Part shown: positions 49,860 to 59,274 of the stretch, one piece after another
Numbering within the stretch: the stretch's first letter is position 1
How the letters are laid out: every line of letters starts with the position of its first letter
From: Streptomyces rubellomurinus
GTDB taxonomy: Bacteria; Actinomycetota; Actinomycetes; Streptomycetales; Streptomycetaceae
DNA: 64,000 nucleotides
NCBI RefSeq assembly: GCF_000961885.1
Contig: NZ_JZKH01000003.1
Span: 124,001 to 188,000, forward strand
Direction: 5' to 3'
Program-made: the position numbers and the translations under genes
Notes under the pieces: generated by a model
Told to the model about the DNA's origin: nothing
The model's database searches: none
The model's input: the letters and a program-made list of their open reading frames with translations, nothing else

Positions 49860-51068
49860 TCAGCCCACCGGGACGGGCCGCGCCGCCGGTGCGGGCGGCG
49901 CCGTCTCCAGTCGGCCCCGGGCGGCGAACAGCAGCAGCCCGCCGAGCGCGATCCCGCCGGCCGCGCACAGCGCCACCGGGCCCAGCGGGCCCTCGGCGAG
50001 CTTGCCGGACACGGCGTAGCCGAGCGAGTTGCCGGTCGCGAAGAGCGTCACCAGCCAGGCGAAGGCCTCGGTGACCGTCCCGGTCGGCGCCAGCTCGGCG
50101 ACCAGCACGAAGGCGGCGGCCAGCAGCGGGGCCAGCCCGATCCCGGAGAGGAAGGCCAGCGCCGCCATCGGGTACGGGCCGGGCAGAGTGACCAGCGGCA
50201 GGTAGGAGGCGGCCATCGCCAGCGCCATCAGCCAGGTGCGGGCGGCGGTGCTGCGCCGCCAGGTGACCGCGCCGTAGGCGAGCGCGCCGAGCAGGCCGCC
50301 GAGCGCGGCCAGCGCCAGCAGGGTGCCGGCGCCGCCCGGCAGCGCGTCGGGGTGCCGCTCGGCGTAGGCGATGAACAGCACGTTCTGCGCGCCGACCGCC
50401 CAGCCGGCCCCGGCCAGCCCGACCAGCAGCAGCACCAGCCCGGGGGAGCGCAGCGGACCGAGCAGCCCGGCGGACTTCTCCCGGGCCGGGGCGCGCCAGG
50501 CCCGGGCGGGCCCGGTGGTGGCGACGATCAGCGCGCCGGCCAGTCCCAGCCCGGCGGCCACCCAGAGCGCGGCGACCGGGCTGAACAGGCCGGAGATCGC
50601 GGCGACGGCGAGCGGCCCGGCGACGTAGAGGATCTGCTGGGAGGCGGAGTCGAAGGCGTACGCGGTGTCGAGCTGCTCCTCGTCGACGACGTCCGGCCAC
50701 AGCGAGCGCAGGCAGGGCTCCAGCGGCGGCATGGCGAGGCCGGCGATCGCGGCGCCGACCGGCGCGGCGATCGCGGAGCCGGGGTCGAGGGCGAGCAGCG
50801 CGTACCCGCCGCCGGCGACCACGGCGGCGGCGAGCAGGACGCGGGGCTGTCCGGTGCGGTCGACGATCCGGCCGAGCACCGGTCCGCCGATGGCGGCGGC
50901 GATCGCGTAGGCGGAGGTGGCCAGACCGATCCGGCCGTACGGCACCCCGGCGTCGCGCAGGGCGAGGGCGATGACCAGGGCGGTCATGCCGGCGGGCAGG
51001 CGGCCGAGCAGGGTGCCGAGCAGGAGTCGGGTGACGTGCGGGGCGCGGAGCAGGGCGAGGTAGCCCAT
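49860..51068 (-). CDS. MFS transporter
   Basis: The 402-residue permease has twelve membrane segments. MGYLALLRAPHVTRLLLGTLLGRLPAGMTALVIALALRD is a typical MFS_1 entry, and GRIVDRTGQPR is the loop motif. It resembles actinobacterial transporters of the YfcJ/arabinose-efflux-like type. ATG 51068 follows GAGAAGGA by eight bases; the longer upstream frame is rejected. The 16-bp palindrome at 51122-51137 sits 54 bases upstream and probably operates on this gene. Confidence 0.85.
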   Translation of the reverse strand: MGYLALLRAPHVTRLLLGTLLGRLPAGMTALVIALALRDAGVPYGRIGLATSAYAIAAAIGGPVLGRIVDRTGQPRVLLAAAVVAGGGYALLALDPGSAIAAPVGAAIAGLAMPPLEPCLRSLWPDVVDEEQLDTAYAFDSASQQILYVAGPLAVAAISGLFSPVAALWVAAGLGLAGALIVATTGPARAWRAPAREKSAGLLGPLRSPGLVLLLVGLAGAGWAVGAQNVLFIAYAERHPDALPGGAGTLLALAALGGLLGALAYGAVTWRRSTAARTWLMALAMAASYLPLVTLPGPYPMAALAFLSGIGLAPLLAAAFVLVAELAPTGTVTEAFAWLVTLFATGNSLGYAVSGKLAEGPLGPVALCAAGGIALGGLLLFAARGRLETAPPAPAARPVPVG

Positions 51069-51121
51069 CGGCGGGTCCTTCTCCGATGCGTGGCGGGCGG
51101 GCAGGGGTGGTGTGACGACCA

Positions 51122-51137
51122 AGTTATACGTATAACT
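51122..51137. promoter_or_regulatory. perfect 16-bp palindrome, putative operator
   Basis: AGTTATACGTATAACT is its own reverse complement and is strikingly AT-rich for this genome. It lies 54 bases upstream of the MFS start on one side and about 70 bases before the leader ORF on the other. It could control either gene or both. Confidence 0.7.
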
Positions 51138-51157
51138 GCCCGCCGGTCAACGCCATC

Positions 51158-51200
51158 TCAAACAACTACTTTGAACATCTCAAACCTTTACTGCTAACGT
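51158..51200 (+). promoter_or_regulatory. promoter with inverted repeat, leader ORF
   Basis: TTGAAC (51171-51176) and TAACGT (51195-51200) are spaced by 18 bases and predict a start of transcription at about 51207. An inverted repeat TCAAA-N7-TTTGA (51158-51174) overlaps the -35 box, and a direct repeat CATCTCAAAC occurs at 51154 and 51176. Confidence 0.5.
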
Positions 51201-51207
51201 GTCGGCC

Positions 51208-51360
51208 ATGACAGCCTCAGACGCACTGCGGATGCACGGCCCGGGCCAGCTGCCCGGCGCCGCCCGCCCGTGCGCTCTGACCGGTGCTGTGGACAGCCCG
51301 CGCCGTTGTCGCGCCATGAGCTGCACCGACCTCAGCTGTATCGGGGCGGCACGCCCCTGA
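51208..51360 (+). CDS. probable leaderless cysteine-containing leader peptide
   Basis: A 50-codon frame begins at the ATG located where transcription should start, with no room for a ribosome site. It encodes four cysteines, three of them spaced by five near the end (PRRCRAMSCTDLSC). Streptomyces and mycobacteria have small cysteine-rich leader ORFs before sulfur-metabolism and transport genes; ribosome stalling there senses cysteine. The symporter start lies 105 bases after its stop. Not seen as a long frame and not proven translated. Confidence 0.5.
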   Translation: MTASDALRMHGPGQLPGAARPCALTGAVDSPRRCRAMSCTDLSCIGAARP

Positions 51361-51465
51361 CCGGGGCCGCGACCCCTGCCGTCCGGCCACCGCGCGCCGT
51401 GCCGCCGTCCCCACCCCCGCCCACCCCCCGCCGTCAGCAACGCCCTCCCCCGGAGTCGCACCCCC

Positions 51466-52812
51466 ATGTCCACAGCGCCCGAGGCGACCTCGTCGCCGTC
51501 CGTGCTCGCCCGCATCCGCAAGACGCCGTTCTGGGTGCAGATCGTCGCCGGCCTCGTGCTCGGCGTCGGCCTCGGCTACCTGGCCCGCGCCGCCGACATC
51601 TCCTGGCTGGCCACCACCCTGGAGACCGTCGGCAAGATCTTCGTCCAGCTGCTCAAGCTGGCCGTCCCGCCGCTGGTGTTCACCGCGATCGTGGTGAGCG
51701 TCGCCAACCTGCGGGGCGTCACCAACGCGGCCCGCCTCGCCACCCGCACGCTGCTCTGGTTCATGGTCACCTCGCTGATCGCGGTCGGCATCGGCCTGGG
51801 CCTCGGCCTGCTCACCAACCCCGGCAAGGGCACCAACCTCAAGACCGAGGGCCTCAAGGCGCTCGACGACAAGGGCTCCTGGATCGACTTCCTGACCGGG
51901 ATCTTCCCCACCAACATCGTCGACGCCTTCGCCAAGGTGAACGTGCTGCAGATCGTCTTCATGGCGGTCGTCGTCGGCGCCGCGATCATCAAGCTCGGCG
52001 CCAAGGCCGAGCCCGTCCTCAAGCTCAGCGAGTCCGTGCTCGAGCTCACCCAGACCGCCCTGTGGTGGGTCATCCGGCTCTCCCCGCTCGGCACCCTCGG
52101 CCTGATCGGCAAGTCCGTCGCCAAGTACGGCTGGGACCTGCTCAAGCCCTTCGCCACGCTGACCCTCGACATCTACGTCGGCTGCGCGCTGGTGCTGTTC
52201 GTCGTCTACTCGCTGGTCCTGCGCTTCGCCGCCGGCCTCAACCCGCTGCACTTCTTCAAGGGCGCCTGGCCCGCCATCCAGCTGGCCTTCGTCTCCCGCT
52301 CCTCGGTCGGCACCCTGCCGGTCACCCGCCGCGTCACCGAGCGCCTCGGCGTCCCGAGCGAGTACGCGTCCTTCTCCGTCCCGTTCGGGGCCACCACCAA
52401 GATGGACGGCTGCGCCGCGGTCTACCCGGCCGTCGCCGCGATCTTCGTCGCCCAGGTCTACAACATCGACCTCGGCATCAAGGACTACATCCTGATCGCC
52501 TTCGTCTCGGTCGTCGGCTCCGCCGCCACCGCGGGCCTCACCGGCGCGATCGTCATGCTGACGCTCACCCTGTCCACCCTGGGCCTGCCGCTGGAGGGCG
52601 TCGGCCTGCTGCTCGCCATCGACCCGATCCTGGACATGATGCGCACCGCCACGAACGTCGCCGGCCAGGTGGTCGTGCCGGTCGTGGTCGCGGCCCGGGA
52701 GCGGATCCTCGACGTCGCCTCGTACAACAACCCCTCGGGCGACCTGTACGAGGCCCCGGCCGGTGCCGTCGGTGCCGGAGCCTCCGGCGCCGCCGTCGCG
52801 AAGGCCGCCTGA
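51466..52812 (+). CDS. DAACS family (dicarboxylate/amino acid:cation) symporter
   Basis: The 448-residue transporter has the DAACS/GltP-DctA architecture: eight helices and two re-entrant hairpins, with the HP1 serine-rich AFVSRSSVGTLPVTRRV, TM7 SVPFGATTKMDGCAAVYPA (N-x-D-like sodium site as T-K-M-D) and HP2 GLPLEGVGLLLAIDPILDMMRTATNVAGQ. The family takes up C4-dicarboxylates, glutamate/aspartate or, for TcyP, L-cystine. The upstream cysteine-rich leader favours cystine, by inference. Confidence 0.85.
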   Translation: MSTAPEATSSPSVLARIRKTPFWVQIVAGLVLGVGLGYLARAADISWLATTLETVGKIFVQLLKLAVPPLVFTAIVVSVANLRGVTNAARLATRTLLWFMVTSLIAVGIGLGLGLLTNPGKGTNLKTEGLKALDDKGSWIDFLTGIFPTNIVDAFAKVNVLQIVFMAVVVGAAIIKLGAKAEPVLKLSESVLELTQTALWWVIRLSPLGTLGLIGKSVAKYGWDLLKPFATLTLDIYVGCALVLFVVYSLVLRFAAGLNPLHFFKGAWPAIQLAFVSRSSVGTLPVTRRVTERLGVPSEYASFSVPFGATTKMDGCAAVYPAVAAIFVAQVYNIDLGIKDYILIAFVSVVGSAATAGLTGAIVMLTLTLSTLGLPLEGVGLLLAIDPILDMMRTATNVAGQVVVPVVVAARERILDVASYNNPSGDLYEAPAGAVGAGASGAAVAKAA

Positions 52813-52933
52813 CGGACGGCTGATGTGCGCGCGGGAACGGCCGGACGGGCGTCCGGCGGCCGAAAACCGCCGGATGGCCGAAAAGCGAGGGGCTGTTTTT
52901 CGCTCGCCATGAGTGGGTGAGCGGAAGAATGGC

Positions 52934-52984
52934 CGAAAAGGCCCGGTCCCGAACCGATCATCGGTTCGGGACCGGGCCTTTTCG
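52934..52984. terminator. very strong 24-bp hairpin
   Basis: A perfect 24-bp stem with a 3-nt loop lies 121 bases after the symporter gene. The arms start with CGAAAAGGCCCGG. The ends of the stem are A/T runs (GAAAAGG and CCTTTTC), giving a bidirectional terminator-like signal. Confidence 0.85.
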
Positions 52985-53002
52985 CGTGATTCCCCGACTT
53001 CC

Positions 53003-53026
53003 GACTCCCCGACTCCCCGACTCCCC
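53003..53026. repeat. tandem octamer GACTCCCC x3
   Basis: Three perfect copies, preceded by an imperfect one (GACTTCC). They lie in the gene-free gap 52813-53210. Confidence 0.9.
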
Positions 53027-53050
53027 GACACGTCGCTGCCGCGACATTGC

Positions 53051-53074
53051 GTTTCGTCGTTTCGTCGTTTCGTC
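53051..53074. repeat. tandem octamer GTTTCGTC x3
   Basis: Three perfect copies only 24 bases from the GACTCCCC array, with the same unit length. Confidence 0.9.
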
Positions 53075-53092
53075 GGCCGTTGGGGAAAAGGC

Positions 53093-53120
53093 AGGGGGCC
53101 CGCCGATCGGCGGGCCCCCT
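53093..53120. terminator. palindromic hairpin after cold-shock gene
   Basis: A perfect 28-base palindrome (stem AGGGGGCCCGCC, loop GATC) lies 90 bases beyond the stop of the minus-strand cold-shock gene. Confidence 0.8.
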
Positions 53121-53210
53121 TGGGTACTGCTCTTGTGCTCATGGTGGCGGCTGTCGGGAGCCGCCGGCGGACCCGTACAGGTCCCGAGCGATCAGAACAC
53201 CAGAGGATGG

Positions 53211-53414
53211 TCAGACAGCGGTGACGTTCTCCGCCTGCGGGCCCTTCGGGCCCTGGGTGACGTCGAAGGTGACCGCCTGGTTCTCCTCCAGCGAACGGAA
53301 GCCGTTCGCGTTGATGGCGGAGTAGTGGACGAAGACGTCGGGGCCGCCGCCCTCCTGGGCGATGAAGCCGAAGCCCTTCTCAGCGTTGAACCACTTGACG
53401 GTTCCCGTGGCCAT
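53211..53414 (-). CDS. cold-shock protein
   Basis: The 67-residue CspA-type protein has both RNA-binding motifs, KGFGFI (RNP1) and VFVHY (RNP2), in [42 protein letters not shown]. It binds single-stranded nucleic acid and works as an RNA chaperone. It stands before and divergent to mqnA, as in S. coelicolor. Its mRNA probably has a long structured 5' leader, described next. Confidence 0.95.
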   Translation of the reverse strand: MATGTVKWFNAEKGFGFIAQEGGGPDVFVHYSAINANGFRSLEENQAVTFDVTQGPKGPQAENVTAV

Positions 53415-53565
53415 GCCGTTCTCCTTGCGATGCGTGTCGGGGGCCACACCGTGTGACACCCGGTCCGCTGCGCTGATCGCCCTGCCTTCGGACGAGTCCG
53501 AAGTTTTTCGATATTGCTGAAAAACTACAAAAAGCCCGCGGTTACATGCTCCGCAGGCTTCAAGT
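53415..53565 (-). promoter_or_regulatory. cold-shock gene 5' leader with terminator-like hairpin
   Basis: Read on the minus strand, a hairpin with arms AAGCC-x-GCGG (53533-53561, 9-nt loop, one mismatch) is followed directly by TTTTTG and then a second T-rich run. It lies about 116 bases before the start codon. This has the form of an intrinsic terminator inside a leader, as in attenuated or antitermination-controlled cold-shock genes. The rest of the 412-base gap to mqnA (53566-53826) holds no gene. Confidence 0.5.
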
Positions 53566-53799
53566 ACTGCAAGGGGAATCAAACTGCAACTGAGGGCAAC
53601 GCTAGCATGCGGCCGCTGTGACGACCAGGGGTGACTTGCGGCGCGGACGGCGCGTGTCGTAAGGCCTCCGGAGGGGTGCCGGGAAGGCCGTGGGACGGGT
53701 GCGGCGAGGCCTCCGGGCCCGCCCGCCGCGAGCCCCCGAGCGCGTGTCGCGAGGCCCGCCGCCGGACCCCGCCGACCCCGGGCATACGCTGCTGAGTAG

Positions 53800-54834
<1,035 letters not shown>

Positions 54835-54990
54835 GCGGCCGGTCGCGAGCCCGGGCGTTCGGGTGTCGGGGCGGGCGCGAGGGAGGGCGGGCCCGGTACG
54901 GTCTGCTCCCGGAGCGGGTCCGCTCCCGGCGCGCCCGAGCGGCACGGCGACGGCGACCGCGCGGGCGCGGGGCGAGGGGAGCGTACGGGC

Positions 54991-56754
54991 ATGCGGGCAC
55001 TCGGGGCGGACGACCCGCGCCAGGTCGGCGCGTACCGGCTGCTGCGGCGGCTGGGCGCGGGCGGGATGGGCCGCGTCTACCTCGGCCGCACGGCCGGCGG
55101 GCGCACCGTCGCCGTCAAGGTGGTGCGCGGCGAACTCGCCGACGACGCCGAGTTCCGCGCCCGGTTCCGCCAGGAGGTGGCCGCCGCCCGGCGCGTCGGC
55201 GGCGCCTGGACCGCGCCCGTCCTCGATGCCGACACCGAGGGCGAGCAGCCCTGGGTCGCCACCGGCTACGTGGCCGGCCCCGCGCTCGGCACCGCCGTCC
55301 AGGACTTCGGGCCGCTGCCAGGACCCGCCGTGCGCGCCCTCGGCATCGGGCTCGCCGAGGCGCTGCAGCACGTCCACGGGCTCGGGCTGGTGCACCGGGA
55401 CGTCAAGCCGTCCAACGTGCTGCTCACCCTGGCCGGGCCGCGGCTGATCGACTTCGGCATCGCCCGCGCACTCGACGCGAGCAGCGGCCTCACCCAGTCC
55501 GGGTACGTGGTCGGCTCACCCGGCTTCATGTCGCCCGAACAGGCGAACGGACAGACCGCGGGCCCGGCCGGCGATGTCTTCTCGCTCGGCGCCGTCCTCG
55601 CCTTCGCCGCCACCGGGGTCCACCCCTTCGGGGAGGGCGTCAGCGCGGCCGTCTTCCTCTACCGGGTGCTGCACGAGGAACCCGACGTCGCCGGGCTCAC
55701 CGAGCCGCTGCGCGGGATCGTCCTGGCGTGCCTCGCGAAGGACCCGGCCGCCCGACCCACCCCGCGGCAGCTGCGGGACCGGCTCGACCCGGACGGCGGT
55801 GCCGCCGCCCGGCTCGGGCAGGGCGGGTGGCTGCCGCCCGCGCTGGCGGCGGCGGTGGGGCGCAGCGCGGTGGAGCTGCTGGACCTGGAGGGGGAGGAGC
55901 CGGGCGGTTCGGGGGGTTCCGGGGGGTTCGGGCCGGCGGAGCCCGCACTGGTGGAGCCCGTGCTGGTGGATCCGGGGCCGACGGATCCGGGGCCGGTGGT
56001 GTCGGACGTGCCGGCAGGCGCGGCGCCGGCGGGGGCGGAGCGGTCGCGGGCGGGCCGGTCGCGGACCGGGCGGAGGACCGCCGGGGCGGCGCTGGCGGTG
56101 GCGGTGCTCGCGGGCGGCGGGTACGGGCTGTACGCGGGGCTGCACCGGGACGAGCCGGTGGGGCCGGTCCGGCCGGTCGGGCCGGTCGCTGATGCGACGG
56201 CGTCCGGGAGCCCGGGGGCCACCGGGCCGTTGCCGGCGCCGTCCCCTCCTCCTACGGGGCCTACTGCGGGCACTGCCTCGGGCACCGCTTCGGGCACCGC
56301 TTCGGGCACTGCGTCGGGCACTGCTTCGGCGGCGCCCGTGGCGTCCGGGACGGGCGGGCCGAGCGCGGTGCCGGCCGCGTTCCTCGGCACCTGGCGCGGG
56401 GAGATGGCCACCGAGAAGGGTCTGTCCGCCGGGACCACCACGGTCACCGTCCACCCCGGCGCGATCGGGCAGGAGAGCACCACCAGCCGCAACGCCCTCA
56501 CCGGCCTGTTCTCGATCAGCTGCGAGGGCGCCTGGACGCTCAAGTCGGTCGCCGACGGCAAGCTGGTGTTCCAGTCCCGGCTGCTCCACTCCTCGATCCC
56601 CGGTGCCTGCACCAGCGGCTCCAACACGGAGACGCTCACCCTGCAGACCGACGGCACGATCCGCTTCAACTCCGCCGATCCGGCGGCCGGGAACCCGTCC
56701 GGCACGCTGCGCAAGGTGGACGGGACGGCGCCGGGCACGGGCGCGGCGGGCTGA
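54991..56754 (+). CDS. serine/threonine protein kinase, membrane anchored
   Basis: The 587-residue protein has a Hanks-type kinase domain (residues 10-270): GAGGMGRVYLG (P-loop), VAVKVV (Lys), HRDVKPSNVLL (catalytic), DFGIAR and SPEQANG. A Pro/Gly linker, one membrane helix (AGAALAVAVLAGGGYGLYAGL, about residue 365-390) and an extracytoplasmic domain with two cysteines follow. The linker includes five copies of G-T-A-S from a 12-bp repeat at 56269-56328. It lies between mqnA and mqnC, as in S. coelicolor. Confidence 0.92.
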   Translation: MRALGADDPRQVGAYRLLRRLGAGGMGRVYLGRTAGGRTVAVKVVRGELADDAEFRARFRQEVAAARRVGGAWTAPVLDADTEGEQPWVATGYVAGPALGTAVQDFGPLPGPAVRALGIGLAEALQHVHGLGLVHRDVKPSNVLLTLAGPRLIDFGIARALDASSGLTQSGYVVGSPGFMSPEQANGQTAGPAGDVFSLGAVLAFAATGVHPFGEGVSAAVFLYRVLHEEPDVAGLTEPLRGIVLACLAKDPAARPTPRQLRDRLDPDGGAAARLGQGGWLPPALAAAVGRSAVELLDLEGEEPGGSGGSGGFGPAEPALVEPVLVDPGPTDPGPVVSDVPAGAAPAGAERSRAGRSRTGRRTAGAALAVAVLAGGGYGLYAGLHRDEPVGPVRPVGPVADATASGSPGATGPLPAPSPPPTGPTAGTASGTASGTASGTASGTASAAPVASGTGGPSAVPAAFLGTWRGEMATEKGLSAGTTTVTVHPGAIGQESTTSRNALTGLFSISCEGAWTLKSVADGKLVFQSRLLHSSIPGACTSGSNTETLTLQTDGTIRFNSADPAAGNPSGTLRKVDGTAPGTGAAG

Positions 56755-56869
56755 CGCGGGCGCCTGAAATCAGCTGGCGTAGGCTGGTTCGGCCGTACCC
56801 GGACGCCCCTTGTCCGGCCTCCGGCAGCGCTGGACGAGCAGCGGAAACGCACCAGCGGAGCGGGGACCG

Positions 56870-56946
56870 AGCAGTACCCGGGCAGCACCGGGGCAGTACC
56901 CGCGCAGCACCGGGGCAGTACCCGAGCAGCATCCGAGCAGTATCCG
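56870..56946. repeat. seven tandem 11-bp units before mqnC
   Basis: Units of the form RGCAGYAYCCG repeat with exact 11-base spacing, alternating CAGTACCCG and CAGCACCGG and then CAGCATCCG/CAGTATCCG. The array ends 20 bases before the mqnC start and just before its ribosome site. The period is close to one DNA helical turn. Confidence 0.85.
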
Positions 56947-56965
56947 AGAGAGAGAAGGCCGACAG

Positions 56966-58186
56966 GTGACCGAGATCGCAGCGACCACCCTCGATGCGTC
57001 CAGCACCGACCTGCAGGCCGTGCTCGACCGCGCCGCCGCCGGCGGCCGGATCACCCCGGAGGAGGCGCTCGACCTCTACCGCTTCGCGCCGCTGCACGCG
57101 CTCGGCTCCGCCGCCGACGCGGTGCGCCGCCGCCGCTACGCCGGCACCGAGCACATCGCGACGTACATCATCGAGCGCAACATCAACTACACCAACGTGT
57201 GCGTGACGGCCTGCAAGTTCTGCGCCTTCTACGTGCCGCCGAAGAGCGACAAGGGCTGGTCCCGCGAGCTCGACGAGATCCTGCGCCGCTGCGCCGAGAC
57301 CGTCGAACTGGGCGGCACCCAGATCATGTTCCAGGGCGGCCACCACCCCGACTACGGCGTCGAGTACTACGAGCGCGCCTTCTCGGCGATCAAGGCCGAC
57401 TTCCCGCAGCTGGTGATCCACTCCCTCGGCGCCTCCGAGGTCGAGCACATGGCCAAGGTCTCGGGCGTCTCGATCGAGGAGGCCATCACCCGGATCCACC
57501 GGGCCGGCCTGGACTCCTTCGCCGGCGCCGGCGCCGAACTGCTCCCGGAGCGGCCGCGCAAGGCCATCGCCCCGCTGAAGGAGTCCGGCGAGCGCTGGCT
57601 GGAGATCATGGAGGCCGCGCACGGCCTCGGCGTCGAGTCCACCTCCACCATGCTGATGGGCACCGGCGAGACCAACGCCGAGCGGATCGAGCACCTGCGG
57701 ATGATCCGCGACGTGCAGGACCGCACCGGCGGTTTCCGGGCGTTCATCCCGTACACCTACCAGCCGCAGAACAACCACCTGAAGGGCTCGACCCAGGCGA
57801 CCGTCTTCGAATACCTGCGGATGATCGCGATCGCCCGCCTGTTCCTCGACAACGTCGCCCACATCCAGGGCTCCTGGCTGACCACCGGCAAGGAGGCCGG
57901 CCAGCTGTCGCTGCACTACGGGGCGGACGACCTCGGATCCGTGATGCTGGAGGAGAACGTCGTCTCGGCGGCCGGCGCCAAGCACCGCTCCAACCTCACC
58001 GAGCTGATCCACCTCATCCGGGCCGCCGACCGCGTCCCGGCGCAGCGCTCCACCACGTACGAGCACCTGCGGGTGCTGGACGACCCGGCCAACGACCCGG
58101 TCGACCCGCGGGTCGCCTCGCACATCGCCTCCACGGCGATCGAGGGCGGCACCGCGCACCCCGAGCTGAAGATCCTGGACAACTGA
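56966..58186 (+). CDS. mqnC: cyclic dehypoxanthinyl futalosine synthase
   Basis: MqnC is the radical SAM enzyme converting dehypoxanthinyl futalosine to its cyclic form in menaquinone synthesis. The product (406 residues) has the cluster motif C-x3-C-x2-C in NYTNVCVTACKFCAFY, GGTQIMFQGGHHPDYGVEYYE, and the MqnC-type C-terminus GSWLTTGKEAGQLSLHYGADDLGSVMLEENVVSAAGAKH. GTG 56966 follows GAGAGAAGG. The 11-bp repeat array lies directly upstream. Confidence 0.94.
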   Translation: MTEIAATTLDASSTDLQAVLDRAAAGGRITPEEALDLYRFAPLHALGSAADAVRRRRYAGTEHIATYIIERNINYTNVCVTACKFCAFYVPPKSDKGWSRELDEILRRCAETVELGGTQIMFQGGHHPDYGVEYYERAFSAIKADFPQLVIHSLGASEVEHMAKVSGVSIEEAITRIHRAGLDSFAGAGAELLPERPRKAIAPLKESGERWLEIMEAAHGLGVESTSTMLMGTGETNAERIEHLRMIRDVQDRTGGFRAFIPYTYQPQNNHLKGSTQATVFEYLRMIAIARLFLDNVAHIQGSWLTTGKEAGQLSLHYGADDLGSVMLEENVVSAAGAKHRSNLTELIHLIRAADRVPAQRSTTYEHLRVLDDPANDPVDPRVASHIASTAIEGGTAHPELKILDN

Positions 58187-58274
58187 GGCCGGTCGCTCCC
58201 GTGCCCACCCGGGGCTGCCGCGCCGGCCCCGGGGCCGGCCGTTCTCGTGACGACGTGTTGACCCCGGAGCTGAT

Positions 58275-58979
58275 GTGTTGACCCTGCACCGGGCGGCGTT
58301 CGTGCTGCCCGACCCGGCCGACCCCGCCGCCCCGTCCCTCCCGGACGGGGCGGTGCTGGTGCGCGGCGAGCAGGTGGAGGCGGTCGGGCCGTACCCGGAG
58401 CTGGCGGCGGCCCACCCCGGCGCGCGGGTGCGCGACTGGGGCCCGGGCTCGCTGCTCGCGCCCGGGCTGCGCCACCCGTCCGGGCACCGGCTGCTCGAAC
58501 GCGACTACCACCCCGACCCGCGGGAGGGCGTCGGGGTCGAGCCGGTCGCGGACGGGCTGGTGGGCTGCGCCGACGAGGCGCGGTTCGGGGCGAGTGCGCG
58601 GCGCGGGCTGCAGCGGATGCTCGGGTACGGGGTGACGGCGGTGGCCGGGCCGTTCGAGCGGGCCGCGGTGCGGACGGCGGTGGCGCGGTCGGGGCTGGCG
58701 GTGCTGCCGTCGGCGGCCGGGGCGGTGGGGGCGCTGGACCCGTTGGCGGTGCTGCCGTTCGCGGAGGCCGTCCACGGGCGGGTGGCGGCCGGCGGGCGGG
58801 CGGACTTCGCGGTGTTCCCGGTGGTCCCGGTGTTCCCGGTGGTCCCGGTGGTCCCGGTGGTTCCGGTGGTTCCGGTGCAGGGCGTGGTGGACGGCTCGGG
58901 GGAGGGGCGCCCCGGACCGGCGGCGGGCGGGTGCCTGGCCACCGTGCTGGGCGGGCGGCTGGTGTACCGGCGCCGGTGA
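58275..58979 (+). CDS. amidohydrolase/imidazolonepropionase-like protein without metal motif
   Basis: The product of 234 residues follows mqnC on the same strand. The start (GAVLVRGEQVEAVGPYPELAAAHPGARVRDWGPGSLLAPGLRH) and end (GGCLATVLGGRLVYRR) match imidazolonepropionase-like amidohydrolases. The usual H-x-H after LxPG is replaced by HPSGH and the central barrel is strongly shortened, so it is probably not a metal-dependent hydrolase. A Val-Val-Pro/Phe-Pro stretch (from 9-bp repeats at 58804-58880) interrupts it. Similar short proteins follow mqnC in Streptomyces. Confidence 0.7.
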   Translation: MLTLHRAAFVLPDPADPAAPSLPDGAVLVRGEQVEAVGPYPELAAAHPGARVRDWGPGSLLAPGLRHPSGHRLLERDYHPDPREGVGVEPVADGLVGCADEARFGASARRGLQRMLGYGVTAVAGPFERAAVRTAVARSGLAVLPSAAGAVGALDPLAVLPFAEAVHGRVAAGGRADFAVFPVVPVFPVVPVVPVVPVVPVQGVVDGSGEGRPGPAAGGCLATVLGGRLVYRRR

Positions 58980-59274
58980 GGCCCGGCCGCGGCGGGGGCC
59001 GTCCGGTGCGGGCCGGACCGCACGGGCCTTCCGGTGACGGTGTGACGTACTCGTCAGTAGTCGGATTCCCGTGTGGCGTACGGGACTTCCTTCGTGTGCA
59101 CCCGAACTCCGGTGTCCTCGTAAGGGGGTGATTCCCCCTTCGCCGTGACCTGAAGGCCCGCCAGCGGATACGATCCCCGACAGCGCTCACTCCGTACCCT
59201 CACCACACCACCGTCCGTGCCCGCGGGCGGCGGGGCCACGTCCCAGGCCCCGAAGGCAAGCCAGGACAGGAACC

